A stretch of DNA of 64,000 bases from contig NC_057827.1 in NCBI RefSeq assembly GCF_910594005.1, positions 5,828,001 to 5,892,000 on the forward strand, given 5' to 3'. The position numbers and the translations under genes are program-made. The notes below the pieces were generated by a model. It was not told the origin of the DNA, ran no database searches, and was given only the letters and a program-made list of their open reading frames with translations. Position 1 is the stretch's first letter. Each line of letters starts with the position of its first letter. Shown here one piece after another: positions 9,418 to 21,640 of this stretch. The stretch is from Cervus elaphus (taxonomy: Eukaryota; Chordata; Mammalia; Artiodactyla; Cervidae).

Positions 9418-9774
9418 GACAAAAAAAAAAGAGAGGACTCAAACCAATAAAATGAGAAATGAAAAAGGAGATAATACAACTGAAACCACAGAAATACAGA
9501 GGATCATAAGAGACTACCACAAGCAACTGTATGCCAATCAAATGGACAACCTGGAAGAAATGGAAAAAATCTTATAAAAGTGCAAGCTTCCAAGACTGAA
9601 CCAGGAAGAAATAGATAATATGAACAGGGGAATCACAAGTAATGAAATTGAATCTGTGATAAAAAAAAAAAAAAAAAATCTCCCAACAAAAGAAAGTTCA
9701 GGACCAGATGGCTTCATAGGAGAACTCTATCAAACATTTACAGAAGAGTTAAAGTCAACCTCCTCCCTTCCTTG
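9418..9774 (+). mobile_element. Old L1 ORF2 fragment (RT N-terminal region)
   Basis: Continues the L1 reading after the BovB tail: the translation reads TEIQRIIRDYHKQLYANQMDNLEEM, a conserved L1 ORF2 stretch, to about 9577, then degenerates. Confidence 0.82.
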
Positions 9775-12700
9775 ATCACTCCCTTATCATGGTGAAAAGG
9801 CTTGCATAACTCAATGAAGCTATGAGACATGCAGGGCTACCGAAGATAGACGTGTCATAATGAAGAGTTCTGACAAAATGTGGTCTGCTTGAGGAGGAAA
9901 TGGCAAACCACTCTAGTATATTTGCCATGAGAACACCATGACACTGAAAGATGAGCACTCCAGGTCAGAAGGTGTCCGGTATACTACTGGAGAAGAGCAA
10001 AGAGCAGTTACTAACACCTTCAGAAGGAATGAAGCAGCTGGGCCAAAGTGGAAACGGCAATCAGTTGTGGATGTGTCTGCTGATGAAAGTAAAATACGAT
10101 GCTATAAAGAACAGTATTGCATAGGAACCTGGAATGTTAGGTCCATGAATCAAGGTAAATAGACATGGTCAATCAGGAGATGGCAAGAGCAAACATCGAA
10201 ATCTTAGGACTCTTTGAACTAAAGTGGACAGGAATGGGTGATTTTAACTCAGATGACCATTATATCTACTACTGGGGCAAGAATCCCAAAGAAAAAAAAT
10301 GAAATAGTCCTCATAATCAACAGAAGAGTTTGAAATGCCATACTTGAGTGCAACCTCAAAAATGACAGAATGATCTCTGTTCCTTTTCAAGGCAAACCAT
10401 TCAACATCACTTTAATACAAACCTATGCCTCAAAGGTTGATGATGAAGAAACTGAAGTTAATCAGTTCTCTGAAGACCTACAATCTGCCTAGAGCTAACA
10501 TCAAAAAAGATATCCTATTCATCATAGGGAATTGGAAAGCAAAAATAGGAAGTCAGGAGGTACATGGAGTAACAGCAAGTTTGGCCATGGAATACAAAAT
10601 GAAGCAGGGCAAAGACTAACAGCAATCTGCCAAGAGAACACACTGGTCATAGCAAACACCCTTTTCAACAACACAAGAGATGACTCTACACATGGACATC
10701 ACCAGATGGCCAATACCAAAATTAGATTGATTATATTCTTTGCAGCAAAGATGGAGAAACTCTATATAATCAGCAAACACAAGATCTGGAGCTGATTGTG
10801 GCTCAGATCATCAGCTCCTTATAGCAAAATTCGTGGTTAAGAAAGCAGGGAAAACCACTAGACCAGTCAGGTATCCCTTAAATCAAATCCCCTATGGTTA
10901 TACAGTGGAGGTCATTAATAGGTTCAAGGGACTTGATATGGCAGAGAAAGTGCCTGAATAACTATGGACAGAGATTTGTAATATTGTACAGAAGGCACTG
11001 ACCAAAAACATCCCAAATAAAAAGAAATGCAAGAAGACAAAGTGGTTTTCTGAGGAGGCTTTAATAGCTGATGAAAGAAAGAAGAGAAGCAAAATGCAAG
11101 GGAGAAAGGAAAAGGTATATACAACTGAGTGTAGAGTTCTTGATAATAGCAAGGAGAGACAAGAAGGCCTTCTTCAATGAACAATACAAAGAAATAGAAG
11201 AAAACAATTGAAATGGAAAGACTAGAGATTTCTTCAAGAAAATTGGAGATACCAGAGGAAAATTTCATGTAAAATGATACAATAAAGGAAAGAACTGTTA
11301 AAGACCTAGTAGAAGCAGAAGAGATCAAGACAAGATGGAAAGAATACACAAAATAACTGTACAAAAAAGATCTTAATGACCTGAATAACCTTGATGGTGT
11401 GGTCACTCACCTAGAGCCAGACATCCTGGAGTATGAAGTCAAGTGGGTCTTACGAAGCACTATGGCCAATAAAGCTGCAATGATGAAATTACAGCAGAGC
11501 TATTTAAAATCCTAAAAGATGATGCTATTAAAGTGTCGCACTCAATGTGTCAGCAAATTTGGAAAACTCAGCAGTGGCCACAGGACTGGAAAACATCAAT
11601 CTTCATCCAAATTCCCAGGAAGGGCAGTACTAAAGAACATTGAAAATACCTGGCAATTCCCTTCATCCCTATGCTAGTAACATTATGCTCAAAATCCTGC
11701 ATGCTAGGCTTCAACATTACATGAACCAAAAATTTTCAGATGTCCAAGCTGAGTTTAGAAAAGGCAGGGGAACCAGAGGTCAAATTGCCAACATTCACTG
11801 GATCTTAGAGAAAGCTAGGGAATTCCAGAAAAATATATACTGTTCTGTTGACTATGCTAAAGCCTTTGACTATGTGAATCATAACAAACTGTGGGAAACT
11901 CTTAAGGAGATGAGAATACCAGATCATCTTACTTATCTCCTGAGAAACATGTATGCGAGTCAAGAGGCAGTAGTTAGAACCTTAAATGGACAACTGACTG
12001 GTTCAAAATTGAGAAAGGAGCAGTACAAAGCTGCATATTGTCACCCTGCTTATTTAACTTATATTCTGAGCACATCAAGTGACGCTAGGCTGGATGAGTT
12101 ACAAGCTGGAATCAAAATTGCCGGGAGAAATATTAACAATCTCAGGTATGCAGATGATACCACTCTAATGGCAAAAAGCAAAGAGGAATTAAAGAATCTC
12201 TTGATGAGAGTGTAAGAGTAGAGTGAAAAAGTCAGCTTAAAGCTGAGTATTTTAAAAACTAAGATCATAACATAGAGCCCCATCACTTCATGGCAAATAG
12301 AGAGGATTAAAGTGGAAGCAGTGACAGATTTCTTCTGCTGCTGCTCTAAAATCACTGCTAATGGTGACTACCACCATGAAATTAGAAGATGATTGCTTCT
12401 TGGAAGGAAAGCTATGACAAACTTAGTGTATTAAAAAGCAAAATCATAACTTTACCAACAAAAGGCCATATAGTCAAGGCTATAGCCTTTCCACTAGTCA
12501 CGTTTGAATGTGGGAGTTGAACCATGAAGAAGGCAGAGCACCAATAAATTGATACTTTCAAACAGTGGTGCTGGAGAAGATTGTTGAGAGTCACTTGGAC
12601 AGCAAGGAGAGCAAACCAGTTAATCCTAAAGGAAATCAACCCTAAATATCCATTGGAAGGACTGATGCTGAAGCTGAAGCTCCAATACTTTGGCCACCTG

Positions 12701-12929
12701 ATGTGAACAGCTGAATTATTGGGAAAGACCTTAATGCTGGGAAAGATTGAAGGCAGAAGGAGAAGAGGGTGACAGAAGATGAAATGGTTGGATGGCATCA
12801 CCAGTTCAATGGACATGAACTTGGACAAACTCTGAGAGATGGTGAGGGAAAGGGAAGCCTGACATTTTGCAGTCCATGATATCACAAAGATCTGGACATG
12901 ACTTGGCAACTGAAAAACAACACCTACTA
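9775..12929 (+). mobile_element. BovB LINE, nearly full length
   Basis: About 3.15 kb, close to the full BovB length. The 5' part has the TAACTCAATGAAGCTATGAG segment. An APE-type endonuclease follows (IGTWNVRSMNQGK near 10120-10160), then RT: 11640-12215 is open and contains the GQIANIHWILEKAREFQ, AKAFDYVNHNKLW and YADDTTLM blocks. The C-terminal region and BovB 3' tail end near 12929. Frameshifts and stops are spread throughout, so it is inactive. BovB moves by target-primed reverse transcription using this endonuclease and RT. Confidence 0.92.
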
Positions 12930-13080
12930 CATAGCACAGGGAACTCTAATCAACACTCTTTAATGGCCCATAAAAGCATTTATAAAAAGTATATATTTGA
13001 ATATATATAAAACTTTTCTGTATGCCTGAAACTAACACAACATTACAAGTCAACTATACTCAAAAATGAGTTTTTAAAAA
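12930..13080 (+). mobile_element. Old L1 3' end
   Basis: Contains TAGCACAGGGAACTCTA and CCTGAAACTAACACAACATT...CAACTATACTCAA, a phrase of older artiodactyl L1 3' ends. Probably the tail of the L1 that received the BovB. Confidence 0.7.
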
Positions 13081-13771
13081 TATATAAAGTGATGATAAAC
13101 AAGCGAGTTTGTACTGCTACATTTTATTGAGTCAGGGCTAACACTTTAGAATGAAAGCTATAAGACCTCTGCACCTATCCAAAGGTTGATGCATATTTCT
13201 ATATGTGTGTATGCATATTAAGTATATGTGACATATTCCATGTCTGGATGGTATCACTAAGTCAATTTATAAAACCACTAATAGGAGTTCTATTCAAATT
13301 GGCTTAGATACAAGAAATAATACATATCAACTATTTTTAAAACTCTCAGACATATAGAAACAAATCAATTTTTAAAAATTATCTTTATTTGAGATAAACA
13401 TTGAAAAATAAAATGTTCCATGCATTACAATTCATTGGAAAAGGTGCTCTTTAGGAAAACCATGAACCTCAGGATATTTGGAAAAACTCAGATAGAGAGC
13501 CTTTTACCCAGATCTATATGTATTGCAGGCAAAATCTGGTGACAAGATCTTAGATTTCTACCCTAAGGTTGAGGTTGATATTGGAAAGTCTAATCTGAGA
13601 TTCCCAAAAGTTTCCAACAAAGGAAACTCAAGAAACTTAGTGGGCTACCAATAAACTCACGGTACTTATTTAAATAAACAAACCAAATTTCATGAGACTG
13701 CTTATTTTGCAAACAAATTTGTCTGACTCTGATTCTCTCTCTTAGAATAGGTGATGATAGTAGAAAGAATA

Positions 13772-13808
<37 letters not shown>

Positions 13809-14576
13809 CAGAGGAAAATTAGAAGGTACTCTTGTGGAATCAGTCTGGCATATTTTGTAAGTCTAGAAAAAATGCTAACTTCTTCTAATGTCCTGCAATA
13901 CCTGGCTACATACATCTCTCCAAATTAATGTTATCAATGTTTTTCTCTTCTGAATTTGAGTCACTGAGAACTAAATTTTCTTTTCCCTGAAGTCCTGTAA
14001 GCTGAACCTGGACAACATGATAGGACTTCAAGGAAAACACCACAGTAGATCATGGATGGGTAACTAAGTGTGGGCCACTCAGAAAGTTCACTGAAACACC
14101 TGATGCCACACACATATGCACACATGCAGTTAAAAAAAAAAAAAAAAGGTACACAGGTATCAACCACTTCATGCCCCTGCAACTCTTCTCCTACCTTTCA
14201 GGTCTTCACTTTGAGTGTTGGATCTCTTTTCCTCTCTGAATTCAGAATCATAATACTTCAGTTTTTTATTTGTTCTTTGACACCACACAACTCATCCTCT
14301 CCATTTTTGTGGATTTTTTCAGGGAATTCAGTTTATTGAGGTGTAATTTGACATAATAAATGTCACCCTTTGGCTTCAGTGTGGAGCTGCCCACTGACAT
14401 GTGGGCTTAGCATTGCCAACTTTTCAAGAAAAGCTGGCAATTCAGATTTTGTAAATATTGGGAAAAAACAATAGGCCCTCTCATTCTGTTTCCCTTTCTT
14501 CTCTCTCTCTCTCTGCTTTTTGATCTGATTTTTGAAGTGAAATTACAAAAAATAAAATTTGGCACTTGAGCCATTT
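13081..14576. other. Unassigned sequence, no gene recognised
   Basis: About 1.5 kb of AT-rich sequence without a supported coding region. It contains the (GT)n below, a poly(A) of about 16 at 14132-14147 and a short (TC)n at about 14499-14515. Near 14325-14370 a stretch (TTTATTGAGGTGTAATTTGA) looks like the antisense 3' UTR of an ancient L1. Confidence 0.6.
13775..13806. repeat. (GT)16 microsatellite
   Basis: Uninterrupted GT dinucleotide run of about 16 units. Confidence 0.97.
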
Positions 14577-14591
14577 TAAAGTCTACAATTC

Positions 14592-15210
14592 CCTTTTCCA
14601 GTAAGCAGCCTGAGCTGACTCCTAAAAATGGTGCACTATTCACTCGACCCAGAAAACCCCACAAAATCATGCAAATCAACAGGTTCAAATATTTGTGTTC
14701 ACTTTAAGAACACTCGTGAAACTGCCGGGACATAAAGGGTATGCATATCCAAAAAACCACCAAGTATCTGAAGGATGTCACTTTAAAGAAGCAATGTGTG
14801 CCATTCCGTCATTACAATGGTGGAGTTGGTAGGTGTGCACAGGCCAAACAGTGGGGCTGGATGCAGGGTCGGTGGCACAAAAAGAGTGCTGAATTTTTAC
14901 AACACGTGCTCAAAAATGCAGAGAGTAATGTTGAACTTAAGGGCTTAGATGTAGATTCTCTGGTCATTGAGCACATCGAAGTCAAAAAAAGCCCCCAAGA
15001 TGTGGCGCAGGACTTACAGAGCTCAGGGTCAGATCAACCCCTACATGAGCTCTCCCTGCCACATTGAGATTATCTTTACTGAAAAAGAACAGATTGTTCC
15101 TAAACCAGAAGAGGAGGTTGCACAGAAGAAAAAGGCATCCCAGAAGAAACTGAAGAAACAAAAGCAAGGCCCGGGAATAAATGCAAATAAAAGTAAAAAA
15201 TAAATAAAAA
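14592..15210 (+). pseudogene. RPL17: Processed pseudogene of ribosomal protein L17
   Basis: The ATG at 14628 opens a reading of MVHYSLDPENPTKSCKS type, continuing in the next frame (CVPFRHYNGGVGRCAQAKQW, GLDVDSLVIEHI) and then a third (NPYMSSPCHIE, KPEEEVAQKKK). That is the order of RPL17, a large-subunit ribosomal protein of about 184 residues. It is intronless and has a probable 5' UTR piece (14592-14627). Frameshifts near 14730 and 14990 and a late one near 15165 break it; the original ARE-stop is visible at 15169-15180. An AATAAA follows at 15185, then an A-rich tail. It is flanked by 15-base near-identical direct repeats (TAAAGTCTACAATTC at 14577-14591, TAAAGCCTACAATTC at 15211-15225), so it is an L1-mediated retrocopy and not the functional gene. 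Confidence 0.95.
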
Positions 15211-15225
15211 TAAAGCCTACAATTC

Positions 15226-15600
15226 AGTGAATATACTACATTCACAATGTGAAGCCATCACAATAATCGAATTCCAGAATGTTACAAGAAGAAACCCTAT
15301 ACCCATTGTTGATGTCCATCAACTGATGAAAAGCTTTTAAAAATGTGGTCTATCCACACTATGAAATATTATTTATCCATAAAAAGCAATGGAGTACTGA
15401 TAGTGGTATAACATAGATGGAACCTGAAAGCATCGTATTCAGTGAAAGAAGTCATTCAAAAAAGACTACATGTTGAATGATTTAATTTATATAAAATGTC
15501 CGTAATAATCAAATCCACACAGACAGGAAGCAGATGAGTGGTTGCCTGGGAATACAGAGAATGGGGAATGGGGATTGGCTACTATTGTGGCTCTTTTGAC
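15226..15600. mobile_element. Ancient L1M 3' remnant
   Basis: 15226-15320 resembles antisense L1M 3' UTR (CAGTGAATATACTACATTCACA). 15335-15600 resembles a sense L1M 3' end (GTGGTCTATCCACACTATGAAATATTATT ... GTGGTTGCCTGGG). The RPL17 copy inserted at its edge. Confidence 0.6.
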
Positions 15601-15880
15601 ATACAGACTTTCAGTTTGTGGCTTCTGGATAAAGGCAATTCAATCGCTATGTGGCTGGAGGATCAAAGAAGGCAGAGACTGTCTTGCAATCACTCACTTT
15701 CTGGTTTCAGATAAAGCTCTGAGGACCTTTTGCCACCTCTCACAGGGGCATCCCCAGACATCTCAAGTCCCCATGTCTCATGCTTTACTCTTGGGAATCA
15801 ACATAAGTTCCATATCAAGTCCATTCTGTAGAGAGAATTCAAGCACCTCAACTCAAGGGGGTGAAGACATAGAACATGGA
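15601..15880. other. Unassigned sequence
   Basis: No coding, RNA or repeat feature recognised. A 120-codon open frame (15542-15904) has no recognisable domain and overlaps repeat remnants at both ends. Confidence 0.5.
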
Positions 15881-15985
15881 GACCATTACAGATGTGGATA
15901 CTGAGGCACAACTAGATTAAAGTCACTTGCCCAAAGTCACACAGCTGTTAAGTGGCCAGAACCCGGGTTTGAACCCAAGTAGGAT
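15881..15985 (-). mobile_element. MIR SINE
   Basis: Contains CACTTGCCCAAAGTCACACAGC and GGGTTTGAACCCA, the reversed core and tRNA-like B-box area of mammalian MIR. Confidence 0.85.
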
Positions 15986-16094
15986 GGCTCCTTAATTTTA
16001 ATAGTTATTCAAATATATGAAATAACAAATGAATGACTAATTGAATGAGTATATTATGAGCAGACGAATATATGGATGTTCCTACAGGTTTGAA

Positions 16095-16225
16095 AAAAAG
16101 AGGATAGCTTTTGGAATCATATACACTTGTGAAAACTCAGATCATCCCATGACTTACTGGGGGACATTGGGTCATGCTCTTGTTCTGATCTCAGTTTGCT
16201 CATCTGAAAACATGTGGCTGGGAAA
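16095..16225 (+). mobile_element. MIR SINE, diverged
   Basis: Order of MIR core words in sense: TTTGGAATCA, a degenerate TGACTTACTGG..GACATTGGGTCA block, then ATCTCAGTTTGCTCATCTG. Strongly diverged. Confidence 0.65.
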
Positions 16226-16285
16226 ATGCCAAATGTTTACTTACAGCTTCCTCTTCAGGGCATCAAGCAAGGCAACAAAATATGG

Positions 16286-16329
16286 GTGGGGATATCAGGT
16301 ATGTTAAGTGGGGATATCAGCTATGTTAA
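16286..16329. repeat. 22-bp tandem duplication
   Basis: GTGGGGATATCAGGTATGTTAA at 16286-16307 is followed directly by a copy with one mismatch at 16308-16329. Confidence 0.9.
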
Positions 16330-17600
16330 GTGTAGACAATATTAAAATTGCCTTTATCAGTTTATTTCTTTATACAGACAGCTACAATTTGTTGTTATTA
16401 TTTGTTTTCTGTCTCTATCTCTAAACTCTCTCTCTTTCCCTCTCATTCTATTCTCTGCATCACTCATTCATTTATTTGTTCATTCTCTCAACAAGCATTC
16501 TGAGAAAGCCTGTGTGCCTAATCTTCTACTAGGTGGTTCTGGGATCACAAAGTTTGATCAGAATCATTCCCACACTCCCTCTCATTTACAGCCCTATTTC
16601 TCTAACATCTTTCTCAGCAAAACTTCCCCATGGAGACTGCTTGCACTCCACATCCATAATCTTTCTGAGTCTGCAGAGACTTCCATGTTTAGTAATACGG
16701 TATAATAGGTACCCATCTGTCTTAACTATACTTAATCTTTCATTAGCATTCAACCCAGTTGGCCACTCTTTTCTTCTTGAAACTCACTCCTCTCCTGGTT
16801 TCTGGGGAACTATGCAGTTCTGGTTTCCCTTCTAATTTTCTGGCTGATCTTATTCTCCTTCATGAATCAGCCTTTTTTTCCTCCATTTGTGCCTTTCAAA
16901 ATAAGGGCATTCTTGGGGCCCCTTCTAACCCATATCCTCTACACTGACTGCACACATCTGAAAGTTTTACCTGTCATTTGGGACAGGATGGTTCTTACGG
17001 TCACTCTCCTGCCCAGATGTCTTTCCCAAGTTTTAGGCCTGTGTATCCCACAGCCTCCTGGATAACCCAAACCAAGGTCACCATCATTCTCCACAAACCT
17101 ATTTTCAGACCACATATTCTCCATCTTTGTGGTGATCCCACCATCTACACAGTGCCCTGGGGCACACCCTAGGGAGGCCAATTTCTCTCAAGGACCCAGT
17201 TTCCTCTCTGTCTTCAGAGATAATCTTTGTACTCTCATAACTGCTTCAAGCACTAAACATTACCTTTCTCTGAATCTGTCTGTTGAGTTTTGGCCCTCTG
17301 CAGCTATTGGATTCCTACATGCCCCTCAGCCCATCCCTCCTTGTGTTTTCAATGAGTTCAACATCTTTCTCCTGAGATGGAGACATCATTGGATGCTGGA
17401 TGGCTCCAACATCTGACAGCTCATGAAGTTGAACCTAACAGCTCCTTAACCCTCCTCAGCCTTTTTCTTCTTGTTCCTACCTCTGCTGTCCCCAGTCTTT
17501 CCTCTCTACCCTCAGCTTATTCTCATTTTAGGCCTCCCCTTGCTCCTCTCTGGTGCCTTACTATAGTCTATCTTGATTCATGGTCTCCAGTTTAGTTCTT
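16330..17600. other. Unassigned sequence, probably ancient repeat remnants
   Basis: Pyrimidine-rich. 16455-16560 (CATTCATTTATTTGTTCATTC...CAACAAGCATTC) resembles a mammalian-wide repeat but is too diverged to name. Short overlapping open frames in several phases show no domain. Confidence 0.4.
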
Positions 17601-17960
17601 AGACATCCCAGATCATTATTTCTGTATCTAAACCTGACCCTGCTCCTCTCCAGCTCATCTCACTCCTGTGGCTCCCTAATAACCCAGGGAAAAGGCCCAG
17701 CTTCTCAGCCTGGCCCCCAAAGCATTGCACAATCTAGCTTCAGCTCTCGTTTGGGGTCCTTTCTCCTGACCTGGCATTCAGGCCCCAGAAATGCCATATA
17801 ACTTATACATACCAGATCCCACCATGTCCTTTCCACCTGCTGTGCCTCTCCTAGCACTTGCTTTGCCTGGATTGCCCCTTTGTGTGAAGAACCTTTACCT
17901 TATCTTAAATTCCGAAGTATCAGGTGCTCTTGGGAGGCTTTCGTGCCTCACCAAGTTTGG
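17601..17960. mobile_element. LINE2 remnant
   Basis: Word order TGGCTCCCTAATAACCCAGG ... CACTTGCTTTGCCTGGATTGCCCC ... TCAGGTGCTCTTGGGAGGCTT fits a mammalian L2 segment. Identification is by phrase recognition and orientation is left open. Confidence 0.5.
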
Positions 17961-17984
17961 TCAAGTACCAGTCCTTCTTTTTGG

Positions 17985-18084
17985 AACCCACATATGGAAT
18001 TCACTGGGAGTACATAGGTCAGGAATTGAACCTGGGTCTCCTGCATTGCAGGTGAATTCTTTACTGACTGAGCCACCAGGAAGT
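17985..18084 (-). mobile_element. Bov-tA SINE fragment
   Basis: Reverse complement of the tRNA-Glu-derived head (CCTGGTGGCTCAGTCAGTAA ... CACCTGCAATGCAGGAGACC). The B box reads GGTTCAATTCC. It is about 100 bases and lacks the A-segment. Confidence 0.88.
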
Positions 18085-18769
18085 GTTTATGTACTACTGT
18101 AATATAATGAGAAATATAAGTTTGATGATCTTCCCAGGTTCTTGGCACAGAGTTTCTAAAATTCTTGGAATTTTCAGAATGGTAGGGATGAGAGGAGAAT
18201 CTTTAGCTATTCATAATAAACCCTTTCAATCCTACCTCAGAAACTAGGTTTTTAACTTGTGTTACTTGTTTTTCTTTTATTTTCATAGAACCTCCCCCAA
18301 AAATGCTTGATGGCTAGTGCTAAATAGCATACTCCATTACTAAGTCTCAACACATGACTTGGTTGGGTCTTAATAAAGAAAAGACAACCAAGCAAGAAGA
18401 GAACTACTATCATCCTAAGAAAATAAGAATGTCTCATTTTTCCTTTGAACAAAAGGAAAAAAGATTAGATGTTTGAAAAAACTTTAGCAGGACTCCTAAG
18501 CCTTCTCTTTGGCTTGCTTTTGTACTTCTTTGTAAAAACCTTTGCAAGAACTCAGCTAAGTCAATTTAGCAAAATTGACTTAGTGAATTTATTGAGTCTA
18601 GCTAAATTTCACTAGCCCATGCTGTATTCATCACTGACACTTGTTTTACACTGAGATGTTTTTCCCCATTACAATATTACTGGGGAAAAAAGAAACTGTT
18701 GTGTGTGGGGGTATGTGTTTTGCTTAAACATATGTCTTCTTTTTTCCCTTTGACTGTTGTCATAATTTG
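18085..18769. other. Unassigned sequence
   Basis: AT-rich, without recognisable coding or repeat content. It lies just beyond the integrase end of the ERVL remnant and could hold its decayed 3' portion. Confidence 0.4.
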
Positions 18770-20257
18770 AAAAAAGAAATCCAATTCAGTTCTCTCTTCC
18801 CTATCTTTTGGTTCAGAGGCTTGAGAAGCCACAAGTGGCCATGGTGCAATTGCAACTTCTTATTCACTGGACTCATTGCTTTATCTCTTGGTGAAACAGT
18901 CCTTCCTCTGAAACCTATATGAAGACCTATATGTCACCCCAGTATAAACTTGAAGGAACAAGACACAAAAAAGTGGCTATTGGGTTAACAGAGTAATACT
19001 GAGTGGTACCACTCCAGTTTCTACTCTGATTTCTGAACCCATGTGTGCAGACTACTAGAAAAAACCATATACTATATACTAGTCACTGATTCAAAACATT
19101 AAGAGTATATTGGTGAACTTTCTCCCAACCCTGCAACATATTGCCACCTAGCTAACACTGTAACTGAGTGCCCTTTTGAGGAGGGCCTCCCACCATTCTA
19201 TCAAACCAGCAGTTTCAGGATGCAGGAGAACATGGTGAAACTGGTGAATTTCACAAGCATGAGTTCAATGCCACACTTATTGTGCAGTGAAGTGAATTCC
19301 TTAACCCCAAGTGACTATGTATGGGATACTATGGCACTGAATAAGGGATTCAATAAGTCCAGAAATGTCAGGTTTTCAGAAGCACTGCATTCAAGGGAAG
19401 CAAATCCTTGTCCAGAGTATATGTCCACTCCACTATGGACAAAATACTAACTCTCTAACAATGGAAGTGGTTCAAGTTAGGAAATCTGCCACCAAGTAGC
19501 CTCCTGAACACTTGAGGAACAGTGCCATAACAGCGGAGTCATTGTTTCTGTCTGCTGCTGGCCAATTTGCCACTGGGAATTGGTGACTACAAACCCATGA
19601 TGCTGAACCCATACATAACTTCACTCCTGCCACCATGGCCACTTCACTATGAGCTCCTTAATTAATGATAGAGTTGGTTAGGGAGAAAGGCCGACTGGCA
19701 TCAAGAGATATGTCATCATCCACTTGAGTATTTAAATTTTTCTCTGCTTAGATGACCTTTTGGTAAGCATTCACATGAAAAATATCTTTATTCTTTATTA
19801 TTGTTATCAATTTTCCAGTCATGTTTCTCTCGAGTCCCTACAATCAAAATTCATATTATTGGCCACAGTGTATGAATTAGTATATAATAAAACTCCAGTC
19901 ATTTAAGTGAACATGGAGGTACAGTGCCCAAAATCCCAACTAATGAGTAGATTTCCATTTGCGTCTGTCTGGGAATGTCTCAAAGAGGGACTGTAGCTTG
20001 GTAGAGGGACTACCAAGTAGTCCCAATAGTAGAGGGACTATTGTTTGGTGCCTGCATACTGTGAGGAACCATCTATAAACCAAGTCCGTGTCTTTCCTTC
20101 CTCTGTCAACTGATAGTGGGGAACTCCCCACTATGTGATACGATTAGTCTCAGAGAGATAAGGCAGTGTTGCAAGAGTAAGGGCCATAAAAATTTGGGTC
20201 ACTAATCCATGTAACTTTGCCTGTGTAGCCTGCATGAGCCTAATCTCACATACACAT

Positions 20258-20288
<31 letters not shown>

Positions 20289-20919
20289 TCATATACATTT
20301 GATGGAGATTTGTTATACGTGCCCAACTTGATAAATTTGTAGATCAGATAACAGTTCATGATGGAAGTTCAGAGGATCCATTGTCAAGCAATCATTTTGT
20401 AAATGTGGTAGCAGGCCTAGAGATGTTTCTTACAAAGAGTAGTTAATTGTGGGAGATAGAAGGACCTATTTTCAAAATCCTAAAAACCTGCACTACTAAC
20501 ATTCAAATATAGGTCCTGTGAAAGGCTCCTAATAGTACTCCTTCCCAACAGTAAAACAAAAATCCATCAGGTTTACTGGGATATGTGTATCAAGTAGTAA
20601 AACAGTTTGCACAGCGTCATAGGAATGTTGCAGAGTCTGGGCCCATTAAAAATTAGCAGCATTTACATTACTCAATAAATGTGCCAGAGTTAAATCTTCA
20701 AATGTAGGTTATTTCCCCCCCCCAAAAAAAAAAAATTCAGATGCCCATCAGACATTCTGCATCTTTTGGTCGTAGAAGTGTTCACATGTGGCGAACTATG
20801 CTTCACCTTAAAAGGAAAACCTGAGCAAATTCTATAACTTTATTTCACTGAGGCACAAGATACCTAAATTTTAGCTGAATTGATTCCCCACTCTCTGCTG
20901 TATATATGTGTTATAAATG
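18770..20919 (-). pseudogene. pol: ERVL (class III) pol remnant: integrase and RNase H
   Basis: Read on the minus strand this follows ERVL pol order. Near 20080-20060 it reads WFIDGSSQYAGT, the first RNase H catalytic motif. Around 19450-19420 lies a degenerate integrase segment that recalls the DTYSG block. At about 19330-19180 a decayed SDQGTHFT-like and AGL.E.W-like stretch follows, and at about 18920-18790 the integrase C-terminal segment. Stops and frameshifts are frequent throughout, so this is an ancient, inert copy. It continues at 22342 after two younger insertions. Identification rests on motif order in several frames. Confidence 0.75.
20261..20288. repeat. (CA)14 microsatellite
   Basis: Perfect CA run of about 14 units inside the ERVL remnant. 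Confidence 0.97.
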
Positions 20920-21640
20920 GCAGTGTGGAGATTCCTTTAAAAGCTGGAAATAGAACTGCCATCTGACCCAGCAATCCCACTCCTGGGCATACACACCAAG
21001 GAAACCAGATCTGAAAGAGACGTGTGTACCCCAGTGTTCATCGCAGCACTGTTTATAATAGCCAGGACATGGAAGCAACCTAGATGCCCATCAGCAGGCA
21101 AATGGATAAGAAAACTGTGGTACATACACACAATGGAATATTACTCAGCCATTAAAAAGAATTCATTTGAATCAGTTTTAATGAGGTGGATGAAACTGGA
21201 GCCCATTATACAGAGCGAAGTAAGCCAGAAAGAAAAACACCAATAGAGTATACTAACGCATATATATGGAATTTAGAAAGATGATAATGATAACCCTATA
21301 TGCAAGACAGAAAAAAAGACATAGATGCATAGAACAGACTTTTGGAGGCTATGGGAGAAGGCAAGGGTGGGATGATCTGAGAGAACAGCATCGAAACATG
21401 TATATTATCAAGTGTGAAACAGATCACCAGTCCAGGTTGGATGCATGAGACAAGTGCTCGGGGCTGGTGCACTGGGATGACCCAGAGGGATGGGATGGGG
21501 AGGGAGGTGGGAGGGAGGTTCAGGATGGGGAACACATGTAAATCCATGGCTCTTTCATGTCAATGTATGGCAAAAACCACTACAATATTATAAAGTAATT
21601 AGCCTCCAACTAATAAAAATAATTGGGAAAAAATAAATAA
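20920..21640 (+). mobile_element. L1-BT 3' fragment
   Basis: Starts in ORF2's last part (translation WKQPRCPSAGKWIRKLWYI, TMEYYSAIKKN) and ends with the L1-BT 3' UTR and A-rich tail. 5'-truncated to about 720 bases, inserted in the ERVL pol remnant. Confidence 0.92.

Noticed and set aside
14628..15180. Functional RPL17 gene
   Set aside because: Intronless, frameshifted, A-rich tail and TSD; a retrocopy.
16455..17600. A host exon in the pyrimidine-rich stretch
   Set aside because: Short frames in all phases, no conserved domain and no convincing splice pair; more like old repeat remnants.
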